64,000 bases of DNA from Chitinivibrionales bacterium. Its GTDB lineage: Bacteria; Fibrobacterota; Chitinivibrionia; Chitinivibrionales; JANQEN01. Both the position numbers and the translations under genes were made by a program. Positions 1 through 7,714 of the stretch are shown piece after piece (within the stretch, counting starts at the first letter, position 1; the number at the start of each line of letters is the position of its first letter). The DNA is taken from assembly GCA_028278335.1 (NCBI GenBank), contig JANQEN010000065.1:1-64000 (forward strand), read 5' to 3'. Under the pieces are notes generated by a model. The model did not search any database. It saw only the letters and a program-made list of their open reading frames with translations, and was not told the DNA's origin.

Positions 1-127
1 TGAATTAGTAAGACTTGAAGGTTTTGATGGGCATATCTGCAAGGTGATATGGCCGAAAAGCCTGAAAGTCTTAATGGGCATAGGATTGTGCTTCTGCGCT
101 ACTTCCTATTGCATTATCTGGGTTTAA
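1..127. mobile_element. Palindromic element, family A, copy 1 (left end outside window)
   Basis: Positions 7-127 match 42101-42221 with 8 differences in 121 bases. The right end is the inverted-repeat terminus TGCATTATCTGGG followed by TTTAA. Inside is a long hairpin: AAGACTT (10-16) pairs with AAGTCTT (66-72), and GGGCATATC (29-37) pairs with GATATGGCC (46-54). No coding potential is seen. It ends 25 bases before the probable start of the next gene. Inferred to be a non-autonomous, MITE-like element, because another copy has complete inverted ends and an apparent target duplication. Confidence 0.75.
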
Positions 128-151
128 CATGCCCTACCAGAGGAGGCCTCT

Positions 152-1036
152 ATTCCCCATCTTGGTGAAATTCTTTCCTTAACAACTGCGCTTCTTTGGG
201 CATTTGCTGTTATACTTTTTAAAAAGAGTGGAGAGTCAGTCCACCCTATTGCACTCAACTCATTTAAAAATACTCTCGCAGCTCTATTGCTCATCCCAAC
301 TCTTTCTATTTGTAATACCTCGCTGCGATATGATGCCTCCTTATCAGAATGGATTATTATTATTAGTAGTGGAGTCATTGGTATAGGTCTAGCAGATACC
401 CTCTTTTTTATGAGCCTAAACAGACTTGGTGCTGGGCTTTCAGCAATTGTAGATTGTCTTTACAGCCCCTTTATCATTATTCTTTCAATCTTTTGGCTGC
501 AGGAGTCACTCACACCAATACAGATTGTTGGGTCTATATTGGTGATATCCGCAGTACTGACCACCACCACAATCAAGACTCAAAAGGGATTGACCAAAAA
601 GAATCTGCTCTTAGGAATTATCTATGGTGCCTTGGCAATGGCAGGTACAGCAGTAAGCATCGTTATGATAAAGCCTATTTTGGAGCGTTCTCCAATTTTA
701 TGGGTAACCGAAATTCGTCTCTTTGGTGGCATCGCAATCATGTTGATTCTTCTAACATTCAATAAGCGGCGTAAAAACATAATAGGATCACTCTTTACCC
801 TCTCCAGTTGGAAATATACCTTGGCCGGCTCTTTCATCGGCACCTACATCACCATGATGACCTGGCTCGGTGGCATGAAGTTTACCCAAGCCTCGATCGC
901 ATCGATTCTCAACCAGACAAGCAATATATTTATATTTATCTTTGCGGCCCTATTATTGCGAGAGCCCATCACCACCCAACGAATTGTGGCAATTGTCTTG
1001 GCTGTTTCAGGAGCTCTTTTGGTTTCTTTTAGTTAA
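152..1036 (+). CDS. EamA/DMT-family permease with probable ATT start
   Basis: Predicted inner-membrane permease of the drug/metabolite transporter superfamily (EamA): two repeated halves of about five membrane helices each, with a GSILVISAV-type helix ending half one and VLAVSGALLVSF closing half two. The substrate cannot be read from sequence. The reading frame is open from 128. It has no ATG, GTG or TTG before 287, but residues encoded from 152 (IPHLGEILSLTTALLWAFA) already form the usual first helix. AGGAGG at 141-146 sits five bases before ATT at 152, so ATT is the best start and gives 294 aa, normal for the family. A TTG start at 287 would remove the first helix. The gene stands alone between two palindromic elements and converges on a HAD gene. 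Alternatively its 5' end was remodelled by the upstream insertion. Confidence 0.8.
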   Translation: MPHLGEILSLTTALLWAFAVILFKKSGESVHPIALNSFKNTLAALLLIPTLSICNTSLRYDASLSEWIIIISSGVIGIGLADTLFFMSLNRLGAGLSAIVDCLYSPFIIILSIFWLQESLTPIQIVGSILVISAVLTTTTIKTQKGLTKKNLLLGIIYGALAMAGTAVSIVMIKPILERSPILWVTEIRLFGGIAIMLILLTFNKRRKNIIGSLFTLSSWKYTLAGSFIGTYITMMTWLGGMKFTQASIASILNQTSNIFIFIFAALLLREPITTQRIVAIVLAVSGALLVSFS

Positions 1037-1199
1037 GGTAACCTCTAATAAATCATTTCCTACTGCGGCTGGCTGCAAATCACTTTAGGTTTCGTTACAT
1101 TCAATCGCCGAATCGCAGCGGATTCGCCTCTTTCATGTGCCTCTCCTAAAGGATTTTCGCTCAGCCTCAAAACAAAACTGAATTATTAGAGGTCACCTT
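1035..1199. mobile_element. Palindromic element, family B (MITE-like, 165 bp)
   Basis: The ends are inverted repeats of 17 bases with one mismatch: AAGGTAACCTCTAATAA at 1035-1051 and TTATTAGAGGTCACCTT at 1183-1199. The body is also palindromic: CGAATC-GCAGCG-GATTCG at the centre and ACTTTAGG/CCTAAAGG further out. It fills the whole gap between two convergent genes and overlaps the stop codon of the permease. No ORF, and no clear target duplication. It may act as a bidirectional terminator; mobility is inferred from its structure only. Confidence 0.6.
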
Positions 1200-1206
1200 G
1201 ATTGAA

Positions 1207-2178
1207 TTATTTGCGTTTGTTCTCTTCATTAAAGAGGAGTTTTTCCGGTAACTCCTCCCAGGAATCAAAGGTGATATCGGGGATAACCTCGCCTCCCACA
1301 TCGTGTAAGAAGGCACTCTTATCATCGCCTGTAAAGAGAGCCGTTCGCATGCCGATTTGGTCAGCTGGCCTAATGTCAAGCAAGAGATCATTGCCAACAA
1401 ATACGGTTTGTGATGGAAGGATTTGGTGTTCGTAGAGGGCGTCGAAAAGCTTTCTGTAAAGCCCTTGATTTGCCTTGGTGTATCCCTGCTCATAGGAATA
1501 AAAAAGTAAATCTACATTAAAAAGCTCAAGGTAGTCATCAAGTGCATCACCGCTCTGCTCACGAACAAGGAGCGTTAGGTCGATTGGTGTATAGAATTGA
1601 GCATCTGCCAATATACCAATTTTTATATTCTTTTTTTTCAAGGCACTCAAACCCGAAACAACTCCCTCATAAAGATTACAACCCAGAGAAAAGAAGTTGT
1701 AGTACCAGGCAATGCATCGGGCTAACTCTTTATTGTCACCAAGGTTTAGTGTTGCCGGGTCATATCCATGACGAGCCAACATCATAATAACTACTTCCCA
1801 CACCTCTTCAATCCTCACCTCGGGAAACTCAATCCCCTTTCGTACGCTTTTTTCATGATTAAGTGCAATCAGCCCATGATAAAAATCTCTTAGGGTTCTT
1901 TGCGGTTCATCGGCTGGATTCATCTGGCGAAGTATTTCACTAAATTGAAAGTACTGGGCTGTCTTGGCAAAGGCCTCTTCCAAGCAATGCTCCTTTGCCT
2001 CTTTTTTTGAAAACTCCTCACGCCAATAATTGATCAGGGTGCCATACACATCAATAATAACAGCCTTTACATCATGTAATTTATGCCTGTTTGCAGGATA
2101 GGTCAAAGGGGTAAGAGGACGATACTCTTTCTTTTTTTCAGGAAAGAGACGGTAAGCAAAATCAGCGACCCGAGACAC
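1207..2178 (-). CDS. HAD-superfamily hydrolase
   Basis: Predicted cytoplasmic haloacid-dehalogenase-type hydrolase or phosphatase, 323 aa. Motif I is DVYGT at residues 43-47, where Asp43 would be the nucleophile; the second Asp of phosphatase-type motifs is Tyr, as in haloacid dehalogenases. Motif IV region FVGNDLLLDIRPADQIGM (about 258-275) carries the magnesium-binding acids. The cap domain lies between, with NLYEGVVSGLSALKKKNIKIGILADAQ (split by the cap) as the motif II region. An N-terminal extension of about 35 residues precedes the fold. Start is GTG, with AAGGG seven bases upstream. It follows hflC by about 40 bases on the same strand and may be cotranscribed. Substrate unknown. Confidence 0.85.
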   Translation of the reverse strand: MSRVADFAYRLFPEKKKEYRPLTPLTYPANRHKLHDVKAVIIDVYGTLINYWREEFSKKEAKEHCLEEAFAKTAQYFQFSEILRQMNPADEPQRTLRDFYHGLIALNHEKSVRKGIEFPEVRIEEVWEVVIMMLARHGYDPATLNLGDNKELARCIAWYYNFFSLGCNLYEGVVSGLSALKKKNIKIGILADAQFYTPIDLTLLVREQSGDALDDYLELFNVDLLFYSYEQGYTKANQGLYRKLFDALYEHQILPSQTVFVGNDLLLDIRPADQIGMRTALFTGDDKSAFLHDVGGEVIPDITFDSWEELPEKLLFNEENKRK

Positions 2179-2216
2179 GTTGTTTCCCTTTCAGAATTTT
2201 GATTTACTCTCCCAAT

Positions 2217-3158
2217 TTATTTGCTGGGAGAGTAATTTTTCAGATACTTAAGAAAATCGTTATTTTTCGTAGATAGTATGGCTGTATTTGAGCTATCAAA
2301 GGATTTTTTATAGAGATCCATGGTCTTTAAAAAGGAGTAAAACTCGGGATCACGATTATAGGCAGCTGCGTAAATCCTGGTTGCCTTTGCATCGGCCTTT
2401 CCTTTGATCACCTGTGCCTTACGATAGGCATTAGAAGTGATCCTTTCAAGTTCTTTCCCCTTCTCACCTTTTATTTTAGAGCTCTCACCTCGACCCTCAG
2501 AGCGATACTTTTCAGCAATCTGTCTTCGTTCTGCTATCATACGTTCATACACTTTTCTTAACACATCATCAACATAATTGAGTCGCTTAAAGCGAACGTC
2601 CACAAGCTCGATTCCAAAATCTTTCAGCTTCTGTTGGCTTTGCTGCTGTATAGCTTTACACATATTCGAACGTCCCACTTTAATTGTGGTGGAAGAGGAG
2701 TCGACAAATTCAGCACCCTCTCCTTCATCAACTTCCATTTCGCGATCGGTATTCCGTACGGTTTCTATAAGATTATGGGAGGTGATTAAATTGCGCACTG
2801 CCGCATCTATAATGTCATCAAGTTTTCGATGAGCACCATTTTCATCGCGGACCTTTTCAAAAAAGAGAAGTGGATCAGTAATACGCCAGCGGCCAAACAC
2901 ATCAACCCAAATAAAGGTTTTGTCCTTGGTTGGAACTTGCCCTTTGTCGCCATCCCACTCCAGCAAATTCATGGGAAATCTATTGATATGGTGTACAAAG
3001 GGAATTTTCCATCGTATGCCCGGTTTTGTCACCGGATCACCAACTGGTTTTCCAAACATGGTGATTATCACCTGTTCGCGCTCGTCAATGGTATAAAAGG
3101 AGTTAATAAGAACAATCGCGGAAGCAACCAACAGAATAACAATTATTGTGTTTCTCAT
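2217..3158 (-). CDS. hflC: HflC, SPFH-domain modulator of FtsH
   Basis: Inner-membrane SPFH/Band 7 protein which, with HflK, forms the large periplasmic cage around the FtsH protease in characterised bacteria. 313 aa: one N-terminal membrane helix (about 3-20), then the SPFH domain starting TIDEREQVIITMFGKPVG, then a charged helical stretch (IAEKYRSEGRGESSKIKGEK) and the typical conserved tail LKTMDLYKKSF. Its ATG overlaps the hflK stop codon by four bases (ATGA), and GGAGGT lies seven bases upstream inside hflK, so the pair is translationally coupled. FtsH is not in this window. Confidence 0.93.
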   Translation of the reverse strand: MRNTIIVILLVASAIVLINSFYTIDEREQVIITMFGKPVGDPVTKPGIRWKIPFVHHINRFPMNLLEWDGDKGQVPTKDKTFIWVDVFGRWRITDPLLFFEKVRDENGAHRKLDDIIDAAVRNLITSHNLIETVRNTDREMEVDEGEGAEFVDSSSTTIKVGRSNMCKAIQQQSQQKLKDFGIELVDVRFKRLNYVDDVLRKVYERMIAERRQIAEKYRSEGRGESSKIKGEKGKELERITSNAYRKAQVIKGKADAKATRIYAAAYNRDPEFYSFLKTMDLYKKSFDSSNTAILSTKNNDFLKYLKNYSPSK

Positions 3159-4159
3159 TTTTTACCTCCCCTCTTCTCAAGATTGAGCAAGGGTAACACG
3201 CTTTTTTGATCTCCGTCCACAAGATATTTTCCACCCAATTTAGGAAGTACCTGCTCCATTGTCTCTAGATACATACGACGACGGGTAACATTTTTACTAA
3301 CAGAATAGGCTGCATATTGCGCAACAAAAAGACTGGAATCACCGCGAGCTGTATTGATCCGTCCCAAAGAATACCCTTCAGCTTCCCGAATCATCTGTTC
3401 AGCTTTACCCTTGGCAGCAGGGATTGCCTTATTATAATCCTCTCGTGCCTGATAGATCATTTTCTCCTTCTCCTGTAAAGCCTGGTTTACCTCATTAAAG
3501 GAGGATTGCACAGGACCAGGTACCGTAGTATTTTTCAATTCAATATTGACAACCGTAAGGCCAGTCTCCGCTTCTTCAAGAGCCTGTTGAAGATCGACCT
3601 TGGCTTTATCAGCAATTTCCAATCGCTTGGTTATAACCTCATTGATGCTTCTGTCACCAACAACCTGTCGCATTATGGCTTCAGACAAAACGCGTAATGT
3701 TGACTCCGGTTCACGAACTTTAAAGAGGTAGTTGATGGGATTACTAATACGATACTGAACAATCCAGGGAACAATAGCACAATTCAAATCACCGGTAAGC
3801 ATCAGTGACTCTGTTAAAAATTGCTCCTCTGGAGCATACTTTGTTTTAACCCCGGCTTTTAAGGTTCTCAAGCCAAATTCAGCCGTGTGCACAGTCTTAA
3901 CCTTTACCTTGGTTTTCTTTTCAATACCATCGGGGAGTTTGATATGAAGACCTGGGCCATGTTGCCGAACATGCTTCCCAAAACGTTGAATGATAGCCAT
4001 TTCATCCACGTCAACCTGATAAAGTCCTGTAATAACGCCCCAGACCACCAGTATCAATGCAATAGCAACATATATGGCCACGTGATTTTTTCCATTAAAG
4101 AGCTTTTGGAATTGTTGAATTAATCGAGCGAGTGATGGATCTATTCTATTAAAATCCAT
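3155..4159 (-). CDS. hflK: HflK, SPFH-domain modulator of FtsH
   Basis: Partner of HflC in the FtsH-regulating membrane complex. 334 aa: a short cytoplasmic N-terminus, one membrane helix (about 28-50), SPFH domain beginning YQVDVDEMAIIQRFGKHVRQ, then the coiled-coil arm (LQEKEKMIYQAREDYNKAIP) and the hallmark RRRMYLETMEQVLPKLG near the C-terminus. It lacks the long Gly/Pro-rich N-terminal extension of the E. coli protein. A strong AGGAGGAGG ribosome-binding site precedes the ATG. First gene of hflK-hflC-HAD; divergent from the next gene, so the promoter must lie in 4160-4469. Confidence 0.93.
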   Translation of the reverse strand: MDFNRIDPSLARLIQQFQKLFNGKNHVAIYVAIALILVVWGVITGLYQVDVDEMAIIQRFGKHVRQHGPGLHIKLPDGIEKKTKVKVKTVHTAEFGLRTLKAGVKTKYAPEEQFLTESLMLTGDLNCAIVPWIVQYRISNPINYLFKVREPESTLRVLSEAIMRQVVGDRSINEVITKRLEIADKAKVDLQQALEEAETGLTVVNIELKNTTVPGPVQSSFNEVNQALQEKEKMIYQAREDYNKAIPAAKGKAEQMIREAEGYSLGRINTARGDSSLFVAQYAAYSVSKNVTRRRMYLETMEQVLPKLGGKYLVDGDQKSVLPLLNLEKRGGKK

Positions 4160-4469
4160 TTTTAACCTCCTCCTTTAGTGATATCATTTTTTCGCTTTTC
4201 TTAAAATAAGACCTGAAAAATAATACTCTCATGAGTGTCCATGGGAAATATACTTACAATCCCTCTATAAAAGTATGGAATATGTTGTTAAGATACTCTT
4301 AGCAAAAAGCTGGCTTTATACATCGAGAATTGACTCTTGTGAAGAGTGTGCTAAAAAGGGGTCAATTTAGCATAAATATTAGCGACCCTTTGAAAACAGG
4401 TATTATTTTGTAGATTGCTTAAAATCGACAAGCTGAACATTTGAGTAAAATAGAGATATGGGAGCAAAC
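4160..4469. other. Divergent intergenic region, hflK / DUF6786-like gene
   Basis: About 310 bases separating two divergent genes; it must hold promoters for both directions. One notable structure: AATTGAC near 4329 pairs with GTCAATT near 4362, a 7-bp inverted repeat around a loop of about 25 bases. No consensus promoter can be assigned by eye, and no small ORF with a ribosome-binding site is visible. Confidence 0.4.
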
Positions 4470-5552
4470 ATGAGCTATCGATCCTTTACAGCAAAGGAAT
4501 TATTAACGCTTGCAGGAAGACATACCGAAGTCGTTACCCGTGAGGTAAATGGCGGTATCTTGATCTTTATTCAGCAGGGAGCTCGCTTACTGGGTATGTA
4601 CCCACAAAGTGAAGGGGACAACACTCTTTGGCTAAACATGGACCTTGAGACAAATCTTGCACAGCATCACACTTTGGTTGGCGGCAATCGTCTCTGGATA
4701 GCACCGGAGAAAAACTTTTTTTATGAAAATCCCCGCGATTTTGAAGGGTATCATGTTCCCGCAGAAATTGACCCCGGCCAATATACCACTGTGGATGTGG
4801 GTGAAAATATTATTTTTGAGAACACCTTTTCGCTCCTAGAATACGATAACAATCAACTTTTCGATAACAGTGTGGAAAGACGGAGCTTTGCTTCAATACC
4901 CGATCCCTATGACACGCAACTTCCTTATATTGGTGTTGCAATTGATGACTCCATTGCCATCTATGACCTTGACATAAAGATGTGCGCCAGTTCGATAACC
5001 TCTTTATATGCCAATGGCAATGGAAGTAGTGGCACGGTATTAATCCCCTGTAAACCGGAAAGCGAATTAATCGGATACCATGCCCCCATACCTTCGGAGT
5101 TGTCAGAGATAACTAAGGGAATCGCACGACTAAAAGTTGATGGAGAACAACTCTGCAAGATCTCTCTTAAACCAGAGTATATCAATTTCGACAATCCCTG
5201 TAAGGGACTGTATCTTTCTCCGACCCCATCTAATCCTGAACTATGGTCATGTGTCATTGCACGAAGCGATGATCTACCTCGTGATCAAGAATCCTGCGTT
5301 GACAAACCGAAAAGAAACCCTCAAGGGCCTAAGGGTGTGATCTTAGCGTTAAACTCAGATCTTGGATACAATGAGAGTGGCTTTATTCAGTTTGGTGAGA
5401 TGGAATTACAATTTAATTGTGGAACAAAAGTAGATAATAAAACTGTAAGTCGAGCACATCATGAGCTTTTAAGTTACACCGGCTCCAAAGAGGCAATGCT
5501 TGAACTTGCTAAAATAGCACTTCAGACAGATATAACACCGGAATTATACTAA
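4470..5552 (+). CDS. DUF6786-like protein (possible mutarotase-like fold)
   Basis: Hypothetical soluble protein, 360 aa from ATG 4470. An in-frame ATG twelve bases earlier (4458) has no usable ribosome-binding site, whereas GGGAG at 4460-4464 is five bases before 4470. No signal peptide or membrane helix. The order of short beta-strand stretches with HTLVGGNRLWIAPEKNFFYENP and many Asp/Asn/Tyr resembles proteins annotated DUF6786, which are thought to have a galactose-mutarotase-like beta sandwich; that assignment is from memory of the pattern. It starts a plus-strand run with only two bases before the next gene. Function unknown; sugar binding is a guess. Confidence 0.6.
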   Translation: MSYRSFTAKELLTLAGRHTEVVTREVNGGILIFIQQGARLLGMYPQSEGDNTLWLNMDLETNLAQHHTLVGGNRLWIAPEKNFFYENPRDFEGYHVPAEIDPGQYTTVDVGENIIFENTFSLLEYDNNQLFDNSVERRSFASIPDPYDTQLPYIGVAIDDSIAIYDLDIKMCASSITSLYANGNGSSGTVLIPCKPESELIGYHAPIPSELSEITKGIARLKVDGEQLCKISLKPEYINFDNPCKGLYLSPTPSNPELWSCVIARSDDLPRDQESCVDKPKRNPQGPKGVILALNSDLGYNESGFIQFGEMELQFNCGTKVDNKTVSRAHHELLSYTGSKEAMLELAKIALQTDITPELY

Positions 5553-5554
5553 TT

Positions 5555-6301
5555 ATGGCCTTACGCGAAGAATTTGAACAACAGGGTGACTGGCTCTTTA
5601 GATGGAGAAGCTATCTTCCATTACTTTTACTACCACTCTTTGTGGTTGCAATTCGAGAATCGATACTGTTGGAAGTTCAATACAACAACAAACTTTTTAT
5701 ATCTATCTATGAAATAGGTGCCATTGCCATCTCCTTTTTCGGACTCTTTATCCGGGCCATTACAGTTGGGTTCGCTTCCAGTGGTACCTCAGGGAGAAAT
5801 ACTAAAGCACAAAAAGCTGACTCACTCAATACAACCGGTATTTATGCGACCGTCCGTCACCCACTTTACTTAGGAAATTTTATCATTTTTCTTGGGATTA
5901 TACTTTTTATAAAAATATGGTGGTTCGTTCTGATATGTAGTTTAATCTATTGGATTTATTATGAACGGATTATGTATCGGGAGGAAGAGTTTTTAAGAAG
6001 AAAATTTAAAGATCTTTATGTACAGTGGTCAATAAAAACACCTGCCTTTATTCCACGGCTCAGCCAGTGGCAAAAATCAGATCAAACATTTTCCATGAAG
6101 AAAGTTCTTCAGAGTGAATATATAGGTTTTGCTGAGATTATTGCCTGCTTTACCCTTTTAAAGATATCGATTAATGTGCTTAAAACAGGAGAGTTCCAAT
6201 TTCCTCTTGGATGGGCAATCTTTTTTTCTACCGGTTTAGTTGTTTTTATTCTATTAAGGATTCTAAAAAAGCGAACAAATATCCTGGAACCAAATAAATA
6301 A
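5555..6301 (+). CDS. Isoprenylcysteine carboxyl methyltransferase/PEMT-family membrane protein
   Basis: Predicted SAM-dependent integral-membrane methyltransferase, 248 aa. About five hydrophobic helices. The family signature is clear: GIYATVRHPLYLGN (about 95-108, RHP at 101-103), then a helix pair and YREEEFLRRKFKDLYVQW with the conserved Glu. Bacterial members methylate lipids, small molecules or unknown substrates; none can be chosen here. The C-terminal quarter adds two more hydrophobic segments and a basic tail. It begins two bases after the preceding stop, without a good ribosome-binding site of its own, which suggests translational coupling. Confidence 0.8.
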   Translation: MALREEFEQQGDWLFRWRSYLPLLLLPLFVVAIRESILLEVQYNNKLFISIYEIGAIAISFFGLFIRAITVGFASSGTSGRNTKAQKADSLNTTGIYATVRHPLYLGNFIIFLGIILFIKIWWFVLICSLIYWIYYERIMYREEEFLRRKFKDLYVQWSIKTPAFIPRLSQWQKSDQTFSMKKVLQSEYIGFAEIIACFTLLKISINVLKTGEFQFPLGWAIFFSTGLVVFILLRILKKRTNILEPNK

Positions 6302-6320
6302 TAGACTCCCAAAATCTTCC

Positions 6321-7646
6321 ATGAGTAAAAAAAGTTCAGCAATAAATATCATATGGCTCTCCATGGTTCTTATTGCCACTGCCACAGCTGCCTATACAGG
6401 AAGAATGGAGCATGTCACCCGTGCCATATTCTCATCGGCAAAGAGCGCGGTCACCTTGGCTATTGGCATGGTTGGTCCTATGGCTCTTTGGTTTGGTGCT
6501 ATGAAAGTGGTAGAGGCCGGTGGACTCATGCGCATTGTAGCACGGGCCATTAGCCCCGTCATGAAACACCTCTTTCCCGATGTTCCCACAGATCATCCAG
6601 CGATGTCAGCAATCATCATGAATATGGCAGCCAACGCTCTTGGCTTGACAAACGCAGCAACTCCAATGGGTCTTAAAGCTATGAAGGAGTTGGACACCCT
6701 CAATCCAGAAAAGGGTACAGCCACCAATGCTATGTGTCTCTTTTTGGCGATAAATACCTCTAATGTGGCCCTACTACCTCTGGGTGTTATAACTATCCGA
6801 GCTGTTGCAGGAGCAACAAATCCAGCGGCCATATTGCTCCCCTCTTTTATTGCCACAGCCTGTTCTACTATGGTGGCTATTATTGCTGCAAAACTCTTAC
6901 AAGGAAGAGACCCCATAACCAAAGCTGCAACACAAAAAGCCGATAATAGTGGAACATCCAAGAGTAGTGATGGCACACTTGACAAATCAATCAATACTGT
7001 CTTTGATGAACTCATTCCACCTGGAACTATTGGAAAATGGTTTGTCATACTTCTTATCGGTTTATTTTTAGGTGGTGTGGCAACAAGACTCTCTCAAGGC
7101 AACCTTCCCTCTCCTTTAGAACCACAATTCTACAATTCGCTCTCAAATTGGCTTATGCCCATGTTACTCTGCTTTTTACTCCTTTTTGGTTTTTTTAAAG
7201 GAGCGAAGGTGTACGAGACGCTTACTGAGGGTGGTAAAGAGGGTTTCAATATTGCCATCAGAATCATCCCCTTTATGGTAGCCATCTTTGTTGCAATAGG
7301 TATGTTCCGAGAAAGTGGTGCCCTAGAGATATTCATTAAAATACTCAATCCCATCACCTCACTCATTGGTATGCCTGCAGAGGCATTACAGGTTGCTTTA
7401 TTACGCCCTCTTTCCGGCTCAGGATCTTTTGGGATTATGGCAGAAATTGTTAATAAAGAACCTGATAGCTTTCTTTCATTTTTAGTTTCCACCATGCAAG
7501 GATCAACAGAGACAACCTTTTATGTCTTGGCTGTCTATTTTGGCAGTGTCAGTATTAAAAGCACTCGTCATGCCCTTCCTGCAGGACTTTGCGCAGATGC
7601 TGCCGGTGCTATTGCTGCAGTTTTTATTTGCCGATTGATGTTTTAA
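6321..7646 (+). CDS. Fused SpmA-SpmB nucleoside-recognition (Gate) membrane protein
   Basis: Integral-membrane protein of 441 aa that joins the equivalents of Bacillus spore-maturation proteins SpmA (about 1-200) and SpmB (about 235-441). The SpmA half shows MNMAANALGLTNAATPMGLKAM and TSNVALLPLGVITIRA; the SpmB half shows RESGALEIFIKILNPI and LRPLSGSGSFGIMAEI, both Gate-domain hallmarks. Fused SpmAB proteins are known in non-sporulating bacteria, where their role is unsettled; transport of a small solute is the usual guess. No sporulation gene is seen nearby. It lies 19 bases after the methyltransferase gene in the same run. Confidence 0.88.
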   Translation: MSKKSSAINIIWLSMVLIATATAAYTGRMEHVTRAIFSSAKSAVTLAIGMVGPMALWFGAMKVVEAGGLMRIVARAISPVMKHLFPDVPTDHPAMSAIIMNMAANALGLTNAATPMGLKAMKELDTLNPEKGTATNAMCLFLAINTSNVALLPLGVITIRAVAGATNPAAILLPSFIATACSTMVAIIAAKLLQGRDPITKAATQKADNSGTSKSSDGTLDKSINTVFDELIPPGTIGKWFVILLIGLFLGGVATRLSQGNLPSPLEPQFYNSLSNWLMPMLLCFLLLFGFFKGAKVYETLTEGGKEGFNIAIRIIPFMVAIFVAIGMFRESGALEIFIKILNPITSLIGMPAEALQVALLRPLSGSGSFGIMAEIVNKEPDSFLSFLVSTMQGSTETTFYVLAVYFGSVSIKSTRHALPAGLCADAAGAIAAVFICRLMF

Positions 7647-7714
7647 TCAAACACCCATGCCAATGTATCCAATGAATGCCAACCAGGTAGTTACACCAAA
7701 GTTCGAAGAAGCCT

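Noticed and set aside
130-183. 17-codon ORF starting ATG 130 as a leader peptide
   Set aside because: Its codons overlap the ribosome-binding site and the permease N-terminus in another frame, and it has no ribosome-binding site of its own.
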